Positions 36,514-48,265 of a DNA stretch of 64,000 bases are shown here, piece after piece. How positions within the stretch are numbered: the first letter of the stretch is position 1; the number at the start of each line of letters is the position of its first letter. Both the position numbers and the translations under genes were made by a program. This stretch comes from Paramecium pentaurelia. Its lineage: Eukaryota; Ciliophora; Oligohymenophorea; Peniculida; Parameciidae. The notes under the pieces were generated by a model, which did not search any database, was not told the DNA's origin, and saw only the letters and a list, made by a program, of their open reading frames with translations. The DNA lies in the NCBI GenBank assembly GCA_905183005.1, contig CAJJDO010000059.1:385847-449846 (forward strand), given 5' to 3'.

Positions 36514-37045
36514 TCAAAATTATAGTTCTTAAATTTAATCAGTATCTTTGATGTTTTTACTATCTAATGGGTAAATCTTTTAGACATTTTAGGATATGTA
36601 ATTAACTATTTTTTATTTTTTGAATAAATTTTTATGATTAATAGATCTATTTTATTTAGTTTCTTTTTAAGTTTTTGGTAAAACAGTTTATTAATGAAGT
36701 TGAATCCACTTTTCTTTGGCTGCATCTAAAGTAACAGGATTACGTCTATCATAATCATCATAGAAAGTCAAGAATTTTTCATCATAAGATGAAGTAGTGG
36801 CGTTGTCAATTCCTAAATCCACTATGCATCCACAAACTTTCTGAATTGGGATCATGTAGTATAAGGTCGAAAATACCAATTATAACCATGTGAGAACATG
36901 AACTTTGTCGTAGTTAACCCATTCCCAAAAAGTACATCCTAACTAAAATAATTAAGTTTAACTCATTTACAGAAAATAACAAAAGTATTAATTCGATATA
37001 AAAATCAACCATTGCTTCAGCCATAGCACTTCCTGTTGGAGCAGG
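35891..37045. repeat. Assembly duplication, copy 1 (contig end), carries a spurious OSCA 3' end
   Basis: A 1,155-bp block that matches 37047-38201 at a constant offset of 1156 where compared, separated by a single N at 37046. Its right part (36514-37045) duplicates the last exon of OSCA gene 2 and part of the penultimate one. This should not be annotated as a third channel gene. Confidence 0.93.
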
Positions 37046-37046
37046 N

Positions 37047-38201
37047 AATCTCTAGATAAAAGAAGCATAACTATTTTCTCAAAAATCGTCCTCAATATTT
37101 TTAAAGAAACAATGAGGAATTTGCCTTTTTCTAAATCTCAAAATTTTCCCTCTAATTCTAACTCTCAAAAAAAAGACTATAATGTTAGTGAAAATAAAAA
37201 ATTATTGTTTTAATGTTAAAATTTTGTTAGATTTAATTAAGTAACATAGAAAATAATTAAAAACTTCATAATAAGAATAATTAAAAGATGCATTAATACA
37301 ACGAACTTAATAAAACATAATAGGGAATTAGAATTCTTGATTTATTGTTTAAAAAGATATTAAACTTATTTAAAAAATCAAAATGTCATTAAGGTTAATT
37401 ACTGAGTTATGATAAATTTCCATACAATTCTTTAATTAAATTATATTGAAAATTAAATATCTGAAATATGGTCAATTAAGTAATTTTAATTTAATAATTA
37501 TATTCTAAAAAATTATAATAATGAAATTGAGAATTCAGAAATACTCCTCTTATATATTAGTTTTCATCCAAGAACATAAGAAATTTCGAAAAATTTAATC
37601 TTATATTAATTTAAGTAAATATGCAAAATGTAAACTTATTTATAAATACATTAATATCAATGTTTTAAATCAAAATTATAGTTCTTAAATTTAATCAGTA
37701 TCTTTGATGTTTTTACTATCTAATGGGTAAATCTTTTAGACATTTTAGGATATGTAATTAACTATTTTTTATTTTTTGAATAAATTTTTATGATTAATAG
37801 ATCTATTTTATTTAGTTTCTTTTTAAGTTTTTGGTAAAACAGTTTATTAATGAAGTTGAATCCACTTTTCTTTGGCTGCATCTAAAGTAACAGGATTACG
37901 TCTATCATAATCATCATAGAAAGTCAAGAATTTTTCATCATAAGATGAAGTAGTGGCGTTGTCAATTCCTAAATCCACTATGCATCCACAAACTTTCTGA
38001 ATTGGGATCATGTAGTATAAGGTCGAAAATACCAATTATAACCATGTGAGAACATGAACTTTGTCGTAGTTAACCCATTCCCAAAAAGTACATCCTAACT
38101 AAAATAATTAAGTTTAACTCATTTACAGAAAATAACAAAAGTATTAATTCGATATAAAAATCAACCATTGCTTCAGCCATAGCACTTCCTGTTGGAGCAG
38201 G
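37047..38201. repeat. Assembly duplication, copy 2
   Basis: Second copy of 35891-37045; here the OSCA coding sequence continues normally to the right, so this is the copy to keep for the gene model. Confidence 0.93.
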
Positions 38202-41200
38202 TTTAGAATCTCTTCTTACTAATAAATATTTTTCTGCCCAATATAAACAAATAATTGAAATAAAAGTGAAACAAACTCCTATTGGTAATAATGCAGAATA
38301 TAAGAATGTAAACATTAATGTTTTACATAAATTAGCATATTTTTATGACAAATCAATTGATGGTCCTTCAAATGCTCTAAAAATAAAGTTTAATATACTT
38401 ATTAGCTTCATTTTAAGTGTATTTACAATTTTCTCCTTATTTAATAATTTTTTATCTAACATATAACTTATAAAAATAATTGATATCTATTAATTAAGTT
38501 AACCATGGCATAATTGAATTAGTTATGAAAATCAACATAACATCTGAATTGAGTCCACCAGTCTACCAAATAGCTTAATCTAAACTGGATATATTTTCTT
38601 ATATAAAAAGATTAATAATTAAAGTTAAAATAGCAGTATTAAGAAATTAAGCTACTCCCATTTTATAAGCTACACTTATATTATAATCTGTTCTAGTAGC
38701 CTATTATTCTAATTCAGCAAATCTTATGATCATTTTAGCTAATATTGTATTTATAATCAAAATAAGAATTGATGAAGCAAATCCTATAAAAGAAACAATG
38801 AATGTTTCTGCAGCTGACCCTTTTGAAATATTTTTATTTATGACATTCTATAAATATGACAATGCAAGTAATAATCCAAATCCAATTGCTAATAAAAAAA
38901 GAGTCATAGCATTAGTTATTAATGTTCTTTTAAATTATTCTTTGATTGTTATCCCAAGATTACCCCAAATTATATCCCCTGGTTCTGGTGCTTTTCTTAC
39001 AAAAAGATTATTATTTCTAAATTATTAGAATTGATTTTGTTCGAATCCTAATTAATCTAATAATATTTAAAATCTTGTAGCTTTGAATGTTTTACAAACA
39101 TTATCAGCTTATTTTTCATAATTATAACTGATTATACAAATTCCACTAAAATCAAATCTAGTGGCCCTATTTTCTTCCATGTTATCTAATTCCTTTGAGA
39201 TTTCATCTATCTCTTATTTTAATTAAACTCTAGATGGAATTGATTTAGGTATTTATTTTCCTTCTGCTTCTAATTCAAGTACTTTTGTAAGCACAGATTC
39301 TTTCAATTATTTTTAAGTATTTAGTTTTAAATAAGGTTAAATTTCATAGGCTATACAAAGTTTTCTAAGTTCCACTGTTTCATTTTGAAATGATTAAGAA
39401 AAATACTCCTAAATTTCTGGCTCTTTGGCATCTTTTGGAATATTTTCAACTAAGATTGAAAAATCAGAAGCTAAGATAGCAGCATCATCTAATTCCATAG
39501 CAATTTTGTTTATGTGTCTTCTGTAAAATAAGGTCATAAACAATATTACTACTAAGGATATAAAATTTAGTATACTACGAGTTTCATCTAATTGTCTAGC
39601 ATATATATTATAGATAAATACTCATGATCATTTGTCAATGAAAATTAGTTAAAAAAGTCTGTTTTACATTAATCAGCAAAACTACTATTTATATGACTGC
39701 ATCGCTTTCCATGAGAATTTACATATATATTGTATCCACAACTGATAGCTCTATAAATTTCCATAAATTAAGATACATGTAAGTAAAGACAATAATACCA
39801 GAAAACACTAAGAAATCAAAATACAAAGCTATTCCTGAACCATTGAAACTGAATTCATGCCTTGATGAACATAAAGGGATTTCTTCAATTACAGCTGGTA
39901 GTCCACAACAGGGACAAACATTTGTTTTATCGAGATCGATATTTGAGTCAGTCTTAGCAAATTTGGTTGCAGCAGCATGCATCATTGCAATCTAAATCTT
40001 TGGAGGTCTTTAAAAATCATCATAAATAGCTTCCATTTGCTATTCCTCAGTTTGTTNNNNNNNNNNNNNNNNNNNNNNNNNNNNNNNNNNNNNNNNNNNN
40101 NNNNNNNNNNNNNNNNNNNNNNNNNNNNNNNNNNNNNNNNNNNNNNNNNNNNNNNNNNNNNNNNNNNNNNNNNNNNNNNNNNNNNNNNNNNNNNNNNNNN
40201 NNNNNNNNNNNNNNNNNNNNNNNNNNNNNNNNNNNNNNNNNNNNNNNNNNNNNNNNNNNNNNNNNNNNNNNNNNNNNNNNNNNNNNNNNNNNNNNATCCC
40301 AAGATTACCCCAAATTATATCCCCTGGTTCTGGTGCTTTTCTTACAAAAAGATTATTATTTCTAAATTATTAGAATTGATTTTGTTCGAATCCTAATTAA
40401 TCTAATAATATTTAAAATCTTGTAGCTTTGAATGTTTTACAAACATTATCAGCTTATTTTTCATAATTATAACTGATTATACAAATTCCACTAAAATCAA
40501 ATCTAGTGGCCCTATTTTCTTCCATGTTATCTAATTCCTTTGAGATTTCATCTATCTCTTATTTTAATTAAACTCTAGATGGAATTGATTTAGGTATTTA
40601 TTTTCCTTCTGCTTCTAATTCAAGTACTTTTGTAAGCACAGATTCTTTCAATTATTTTTAAGTATTTAGTTTTAAATAAGGTTAAATTTCATAGGCTATA
40701 CAAAGTTTTCTAAGTTCCACTGTTTCATTTTGAAATGATTAAGAAAAATACTCCTAAATTTCTGGCTCTTTGGCATCTTTTGGAATATTTTCAACTAAGA
40801 TTGAAAAATCAGAAGCTAAGATAGCAGCATCATCTAATTCCATAGCAATTTTGTTTATGTGTCTTCTGTAAAATAAGGTCATAAACAATATTACTACTAA
40901 GGATATAAAATTTAGTATACTACGAGTTTCATCTAATTGTCTAGCATATATATTATAGATAAATACTCATGATCATTTGTCAATGAAAATTAGTTAAAAA
41001 AGTCTGTTTTACATTAATCAGCAAAACTACTATTTATATGACTGCATCGCTTTCCATGAGAATTTACATATATATTGTATCCACAACTGATAGCTCTATA
41101 AATTTCCATAAATTAAGATACATGTAAGTAAAGACAATAATACCAGAAAACACTAAGAAATCAAAATACAAAGCTATTCCTGAACCATTGAAACTGAATT

Positions 41201-41435
41201 CATGCCTTGATGAACATAAAGGGATTTCTTCAATTACAGCTGGTAGTCCACAACAGGGACAAACATTTGTTTTATCGAGATCGATATTTGAGTCAGTCTT
41301 AGCAAATTTGGTTGCAGCAGCATGCATCATTGCAATCTAAATCTTTGGAGGTCTTTAAAAATCATCATAAATAGCTTCCATTTGCTATTCCTCAGTTTGT
41401 TTAGCTCCAATTACTTGAAGAACTTAGTTTAGCAT
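37670..41435 (-). CDS. OSCA/TMEM63 (CSC1-like) channel, copy 2, spanning an assembly gap
   Basis: Tandem paralogue of the channel at 32559-34958. The start at 41433-41435 reads MLNQVLQVIGAKQTEEQQME; the stop is TGA at 37670-37672. The coordinates include 239 N (40057-40295) and a duplicated block (38951-40056 equals 40296-41401). Collapsing the overlap removes 1,345 bp; with introns of 26 and 28 nt the protein is 788 residues, seven longer than copy 1. It shares the Cys motif, DFSILVENIPKDAKEPEIQE, KAPEPGDIIWGNLGI and the pore-region YLLVRRDSKP. Protein and DNA are nearly identical to copy 1 over most of their length, with differences clustered in the linker NMEENRATRFDFSG and in the C-terminal tail. 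Confidence 0.85.
38951..40056. repeat. Assembly duplication, copy 1 (before N gap)
   Basis: A 1,106-bp block that matches 40296-41401 at a constant offset of 1345 where compared. Both copies encode the same N-terminal part of OSCA gene 2. Confidence 0.93.
40057..40295. other. Assembly gap of 239 N
   Basis: Run of N inside OSCA gene 2. Because the flanks overlap by 1,106 bp, the gap has no real missing sequence; it is a scaffolding artefact. Confidence 0.9.
40296..41401. repeat. Assembly duplication, copy 2 (after N gap)
   Basis: Second copy of 38951-40056. It continues to the right into the true start of OSCA gene 2 and its promoter. Confidence 0.93.
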
Positions 41436-41716
41436 AACAAAAGATTTTAAATATCTGATTTATTTTTATTTATTAAGAGTTATAAATTTTCTTAAATAAA
41501 TTAAATCCTAAATATTATTTGAATAAATCAAGGTATTCATTTTTTGATAAATTTTTTGAAATAATAACTAGTTAATAAGTATTAAAGATAAATAAATAAA
41601 ATGAAATAATATACTAAATTAATTAAATTATTACGCACTATGAGGATTTAGTGAATAATTTTTTGTATATTTTATTGCGCAATTTCAAGATTTTATTTTT
41701 AAACATTAAATTATTA

Positions 41717-44124
41717 ATGGAGTTTGTAACAGCACTCGTTTTCATTTTTATAGCTTGTGGTTGTGGAATTGCATGGGCCATATTCAATTGGATTGCAGTT
41801 CATAAAATAGAAATTCATCACAAACATGAAGGATTGACAGAAAAATTATAAGGAGCAGAATAAGAGAAAATCGAAACACTATTGGAAATTGGAGAACATA
41901 TTTCTGATGTAAAAAAGTTAATTTAATTATTAGGGTGCCCAAGCCTTTTTGAAAGAAGAATACACAGATTGCAGTGTGTTTATAGCTATAATGGCTGTAG
42001 CCTTAATTGTATATTTATTTGTGTAATATATTTAGTTTGTTTCACCATGGTCAACATTAGCCTTCGTTTTGGGAGCAGCTACTTCTATGCTTTGTGGCTA
42101 TTTGGGTATGGCAATTGCAACAGCAGCAAATTTCAGAACAGCATTTTGTGCCATAAGATCCTTATCAGATGCATTTTAGGTATATATTGACACAAAATCA
42201 TTTAGATGGCCTACAGAGGTGGATGTGTTATGGGATTCCTCTTGGTGTCAATTTCATTGTCTATTCTATCATTAATCATCATCATCTATAATGCTGTATT
42301 AGTTGATAATGGAGATGTTGAAAATTTGATATCTATGTTTGATTATGTTGCTGCTTATGGATTAGGAGGATCAACATTTGCATTATTTGGTAGAGTTGGT
42401 GGAGGTATCTACACTAAAGCTGCTGATGTTGGAGCTGATTTGGTTGGAAAAGTAGAAAAAAATTTACCAGAAGACAGTCCAAAGGTATATTAATATAGTA
42501 TCTGATAGAATCCAGCCACCATTGCAGATAATGTTGGAGATAATGTAGGAGATATTGCAGGTATGGGAGCAGACTTATTTGGTTCATTTGCAGAATCTAC
42601 TTGTGCAGCATTGGTCGTCTCATCTACTTAATTAAGAGCTATTAATGAAGATGGATTTCTTAATATTTCTATTGGATAATTGATGTATCCATTAATGGTA
42701 TCTGCTTTTGGAATTGGAATATGTATTTTGGTCTCTGGATATGCAGTATTCATTTAAAAAGTCACTGATATTCATAAGATAGAATCAACTCTCAAATAAT
42801 AACTCTTATTATCTACTGTTGCCTTATCACCAATCATTATTGGTATTGCATATTGGGCTTTACCAGCAAATTATGTTATGATTTAAGCAGATGGTACAAC
42901 TTAATTGGAAAATCTTAAACCATGGCACGCATTTGTTTGTTCTTTGATGGGATGTAATTAATTATAATATTTTTTAAGTATGGTCAGGATTGTTGATAGG
43001 TTATTTCACAGAGTATATGACATCACATTCTTATAGTCCAGTAAGAGAAGTTGCTAAAGCATGTGGAACAGGAGCAGCTACTAATATCATTTATGGATTA
43101 GCTTTGGGTTATTTATCTACCATTGTTCCAATCGTTTCAATAGCTGTCACAGCCTTTTTATCAATGAAATTATTATCTTTCTATGGAGTCGCCTTAGCTG
43201 CTCTAGGAATGTTATCAAATTTAACTATTGGATTAGCCATTGATGCTTATGGACCAATTTCTGATAATGCAGGAGGTATTGCAGAAATGAGTGAATTGGG
43301 AGAAGATGTTAGAACATCTACTGATGCTTTAGATGCAGCTGGTAATACAACTGCTGCAATTGGAAAAGGATTTGCTATTGGATCTGCAGCATTAGTTTCA
43401 TTATCACTTTATGGAGGTTATTTGACTAGAATCTAAACATTTTAAAAGAGTGATGGTTCATTCCCTTACTCTGAAGGAGCAAAAATTGATGATCCAATAA
43501 TCTTTGCTATGTTGATGATTGGTGCTATGTTACCATATGCTTTTTCTGCCTTTACAATGAAATCAGTAGGAAAGGCTGCTTTATAAATGGTTGAGGAAGT
43601 GAGAAGATAATTACATGAGCATCCAGGAATTTATGCTGGAACAGAAGAACCAGATTTTAGAGCATGTATTGCAATTTCAACAAAGGCTTCATTAAAAGAG
43701 ATGATTCCACCAGGTCTATTGGTATTTTAAATTTTCTAAAATTAGGTTATTGTAACTCCTACAGCTGTTGGATTATTCTTTGGACCTCAAGCAGTTGCTG
43801 GTCTTTTACCTGGAGCTTTAGTAAGTGGAGTTTAGATGGCTATTTCAGCATCAAATACAGGAGGAGCATGGGATAATGCTAAGAAATATATTGAAGCTGG
43901 ATTTTATAAAAATGATGCAGGTGAAGTGAGAAAGAAGGGATCAGATGAACATAAAGCTGCTGTTATTGGTAATTAATTAAATATAACATATAGGTGATAC
44001 TGTTGGTGATCCCCTTAAAGATACATCAGGACCATCATTGAACATTCTTATTAAACTAATGGCTATTTTGTCATTAGTTCTTGCTGAAACATTTTGCAAA
44101 ACAGGATGGTTATATTCTGAATGA
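41717..44124 (+). CDS. Vacuolar-type H+-translocating pyrophosphatase, K+-dependent type
   Basis: Membrane pyrophosphatase that couples PPi hydrolysis to proton pumping into acidic compartments such as contractile-vacuole or acidocalcisome membranes. It has 743 residues after removal of seven introns (25, 27, 26, 24, 25, 24 and 25 nt), the usual family length. The start MEFVTALVFIFIACGCGIAW is the first membrane helix. Catalytic motifs are DVGADLVGKVEKN, NPATIADNVGDNVGDIAGMG and the C-terminal GDTVGDPLKDTSGPSLNILI. The motif GNTTAAIGKG has Ala at the position that is Lys in K+-independent enzymes, placing it in the K+-dependent type I group. It diverges from OSCA gene 2 with 281 bp between starts and converges on CDC123 with 53 bp between stops. 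Confidence 0.97.
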
Positions 44125-44177
44125 TGATTGTCTAATTTTGTATTGTACAAACATTTAATATATAAATAAATTCAAAC

Positions 44178-45044
44178 TCATTTTTATAACTATTATTTTT
44201 CTTACTATTATTATTAAATAAGTGTCTCTACATCTATAGATTCTCTATATCCACTATAATCTTCTTAAACAATCATATCTTTATTTTTAACTAATCTCAA
44301 TTGACATTCTTAAATAATTTCTAATTCTTCATAAGTAAATAATTTAGGTCTTGTGTGTTCTTACCAGGGATTTAAATCAACCAGAATAATATTTTCTTTT
44401 GGTGGAATATCAATATATACATCTAATACATATTTATCAATATCAATTAAATCAACAATCTTATTGAAATAATTTTAAATTTTTTCTTTGACACTTTCAT
44501 CATCAGTAATTAAATATAGATTTTTTTAAGAAATGGCTATCAATTTTTTATTTTTAACAAAACATCTAAATTCTGTATTAGGTCTTAATTTATAGTATTT
44601 TCTTAACTCCAATAAATATCCTTGGGATGGTTAAGTAACTAATTAACATTTATCTGGATGATTTTGATTGATGACTAATTCATCATAATCTTCAATCATT
44701 TCCATAATGACTCCAGAATATTTAAGTGCCATCATAATATCATACAAATCATAAAAACACATATCTTAAAATGTGTTTTAACAATCAAGAGGAGCCCTCC
44801 AATTCAATTTAATGAATACACTTTCAAAGTCATCCAAGATTTCATTAATGATTTATTCTAATTCAGGAAAACGTTTTGTTCCATTATCCTTTAAAGGTGG
44901 CTTTTTCCATGCATCATTTAAGAAAATACCATCTTCTTTTAGAAAATTGACAACATCTTAACTTAAACGAATAGTCTTTGATTTGAATGATTTAAGTCCT
45001 TTAGGCCAATTGATTCTGCAAAATTGATTCATGTTATTATTCAT
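44178..45044 (-). CDS. CDC123: CDC123, eIF2 assembly factor
   Basis: An intron-free 288-residue protein with an ATP-grasp fold. CDC123 binds eIF2 gamma and promotes assembly of the eIF2 trimer, so it sets translation initiation capacity. Landmarks are DDFESVFIKLNWRAPLD, the substrate-binding loop, LRKYYKLRPNTEFRCFVKNK, and DIDKYVLDVYIDIPPKENII followed by LVDLNPW, where Asp and Asn ligate Mg-ATP. The C-terminus ends in a Gln-rich tail encoded largely by TAA/TAG. The length is slightly shorter than the human protein. Its start is 27 bp from the start of the divergent SAXO-like gene, another very short shared upstream region. Confidence 0.93.
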
Positions 45045-45071
45045 TTAGATGGAAATAATTAATAATATAAA

Positions 45072-46297
45072 ATGTCTAAGAAATCTACATATGTATCAAT
45101 TGGAAGAGAAATAGAACAAGCAAGGATGACAAAGTCTTCTGGATTTAATGATGTATTAAATGAGAAGGAACTTCGAAATAGAGCAAATAGTCTGTTATAA
45201 AAACCTCAATTAAAGAAATTTTACAAGAATAAGAAAGATGGAGGAATAATAAAACCCAATAAGATGGCAGAACAATTAAGAAATACTTTCATAGATAAAT
45301 TAAACTTAAACAATTTGGATAGTGCAGCTCCTCCAAAATCAATTGTATCTCATTAATCTTCAACGACTACTCAACCTCTTTGTTTTGAAATTGATTTTGA
45401 TTGGCTAGATTATTGTGATGAATAAAAGTTCAAATAGATCTTTAAGGAAGACTTAAAAGACATTCCAGATATTGAATAATATGTAGAAGACAATTAATCA
45501 TATCTTTGTCATATCTTTGCATAATGTGCTTGTGCAAAATGTACTTGCAACAAATGCATTTGTTAATATAAAAAGAAATTAGAATTAAATTATGCATATG
45601 GCATGCTTACTTCAAATAAATTTGATTACGTACCAAAATAAAATAAATGCTTTACTCCAATAATAACATAAAATCATTATGATAATATTGGATTACCAGT
45701 TGCATCCATGTAATTTAATTCTACTTAGAGAGATAATTATAAATGGATACCATAAGATAGACCAAGAACAGCTGCCAAATCTATGTATGAATCTCACAAT
45801 TTGCCAACTGGATAAACTACTAATAATGTACGAATTTTCATTCAATAGTCTTGCTCACATTTATCAATTGGAAGGACTATACTCCAAATATATTTAAGGC
45901 TCCTCAATTTCGTTCTACTGTTAAAGCCAATTTAATGACAAGAACTAATTATAGGAATCAATTCATTTGGAAAGTTAAAGATGAAAACTAACCAACAGCT
46001 GATGATATTAAACAAAAATAATTTCAGTACAAAAATATAATATTTAATAGTTAAACTATTTAAAAAATATATCCAAATCAATTACGATCTATTTATTAAG
46101 AATCTTTTATTTAGAAGAATCAAAAACCTATTAGAGTATTTTTAAAACCAGAAGAGATTTTATAATGTAATGCTTATTAAGGTTAATATTTAACAACTAA
46201 ATAAATGGATTATGAGGGTAAATAAATAACAGTCAAAGACATTTAATAGAAACCATGGAAAGGAAGATTGATAAAAAAATTATAAAATATATTATGA
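45072..46297 (+). CDS. SAXO-like (stabilizer of axonemal microtubules) protein, with a frame break
   Basis: About 400 residues, start MSKKSTYVSIGREIEQARMT. A cysteine cluster, CACAKCTCNKCIC (about residue 165), is like the Cys-rich N-terminal motif of SAXO/FAM154 proteins. Downstream are spaced basic/aromatic repeats with Phe-Lys-Ala-Pro and Thr-Gly-Gln features, plausible microtubule-binding modules. The frame breaks between 45828 and 45860: upstream (NLPTGQTTNN) and downstream (FINWKDYTPNIFKAPQF) segments are clearly coding but in different frames. A 21-nt GT..AG segment at 45828-45848 does not fix it; a 47-nt GT..AG intron, a 23-nt segment ending TC or a one-base sequence error would. The family call is moderate. 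Confidence 0.55.
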
Positions 46298-46376
46298 TTT
46301 CTTATAAATGTTAAATTTTTATTGAATATAATTCTAAAAATACCAATAAATTTACTTAATATAATATATTTATAAT

Positions 46377-48265
46377 TCATAAATCTTTCTTTTTAGCAAA
46401 ACTTCCATTTTCTTCTATATATTCTTTAATTGCTTAAGCAGTTCTCTTACCACTATATTTAAGTTGTTTAACTCTAACATTTCCTTTTTTGAAATGAATT
46501 AAAGTTGGGAATCCTTTGATTTCAACAATTGGTATTTTATGAACTGTGGCATCCAATTCAGCAATCAAAACATTTTTACTATCTTTATATTCTTCTGCTA
46601 ATTTTATATATTCTGCTGCCATAGCTTTACAATGTCCACACCAAGGAGCATAAAATTTCACAAAAACATCTTAATTACTTTTTAATACAATCTATTCAAA
46701 ATTATCAGTTGTCAATTAAATCACTTGTCCATCATTTGGAATATCAACTCTATCAGATTCTTTTACATCTAAATTTTCTTCTGTTAATTAATTCTAGGGT
46801 TCACTCTTAGAATCATTATCTAATGATTTCAATAAGAAACTTTTCATTCCTTCAATTGTTCTCATTCCATCAAATTCTATTTTTATCTTTTAACCACCTT
46901 CAGATTTGAAAAAGATTAAAGTTGGATATCCTTCAATATTAATTCCTTCAATTTTATCAGTTGTAAAATCAACTTCAGCAATTACAATATCTTTTCTATC
47001 CAATGATTAAGCTAATTCCTCATAGATAGGTGCTAATTTTTTGCAATGACCACACCATGGAGCATAAAATTTAACAAATACATGATTTGGATTATTGTAT
47101 ACTTATTCTTTAAAATTAGATGTTGTTAAAACATGAACTTCTCCATCTCCTTAGAAATAATTATTAGAACCAGATTTATTAGCTTCTTTTTTTATATTTG
47201 ATTCTTCAATCAAAGTCTAAACTAATTATTTATATGTTTCCAATGATTCATCTGCAAATTCAACTGTATTTGTTTTATTAGTCCTATTTTAGAATAATGG
47301 AATTACTCATAATTATAATAATAAACAACATTTTTTGCAACTACTTTCTTTTTGATTAAATAATGGAATCTTTTGTTAGATAATTTTGAATTTGGATCAA
47401 TTAAAATAAATCTAATTTTATTTTTATACAATTCTGCTAAAGTTTAAAGAGTTTCATATAATTGACTGTTTTTTACACCAGCTACTCCAACCAAAGAAAT
47501 TTTATCTCTTTCTGCTTTAATAAATTCTTCCTCTGTAAATGTGAAAACTTCAGGATAACCATTTGTTAAAATCCATTCTAAAAATCCATCTATTTCACCA
47601 TTGTAATTAAGTGGTTCTGGTAATACTTTATGATATAATGTATATTTTGATGAATGAGCTTATTAAAGTTCAGGATTCACAACAATACCAAATTTAATAC
47701 CTAGATTTTCATCTACAAATTTTTATAAATCATCATCATTATTTACATATTTGAGAATTGCAAAATTAGATCTTTTCAAAAATAGATCAATCTATAAATA
47801 ATGAATATTTATATACTTCTTCCTATGAATTTAATTAAGTAATTTAATCATAAGCATTTTAAAGAGCAAATTCAAATAATAATTCAACTGAATCTGATGA
47901 ATTAGGAAAGTCTTTAGGAACACCATTTTTGTAAAGTTTGAGTGTTGGATAAGATTTAATATTATTTTTGGCACTAAAAGCTTTGTTTTCATGAACATTA
48001 AGTTCACCTAAAACAAATCCATATTCTTTTAACATTCCTGCTAATTAAATGAAAACAGGCTTCATTTTTTTACTATTTAAGATTAAATAAACCATAAATA
48101 CCAATAGCCACATGTATCAATGTAGAATTTTACTAATAATCTTGGATTCTCATCAAGAGCTTATTAGAAATTTTTTCTAGTAAGTTGTAAGACACCATCA
48201 ACTTCTTCAATTTATTCTCTTGACAATACAATCAAAAGAAGAGCAAATAATAAGAAATATTTCAT
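46377..48265 (-). CDS. Protein disulfide isomerase with three thioredoxin-type domains
   Basis: A 603-residue ER oxidoreductase after removal of introns of 29, 25 and 23 nt. A signal peptide, MKYFLLFALLLIVLSREQ, begins it. Domain 1 (about residues 20-125) has the active site CGYC, split by an intron; two non-catalytic thioredoxin-like domains follow (about 130-340); domain a (around 47060) has VKFYAPWCGHCKKL; domain a' (around 46640) has VKFYAPWCGHCKAMA. The C-terminus is SFAKKKDL, a KDEL-like retrieval signal. The order resembles classical PDIs with an extra divergent N-terminal redox domain. It converges on the SAXO-like gene with 79 bp between stops. Confidence 0.93.

Noticed and set aside
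36514..37045. Third, truncated OSCA gene
   Set aside because: The sequence matches the 3' end of OSCA gene 2 and abuts an N; it is an assembly overlap.
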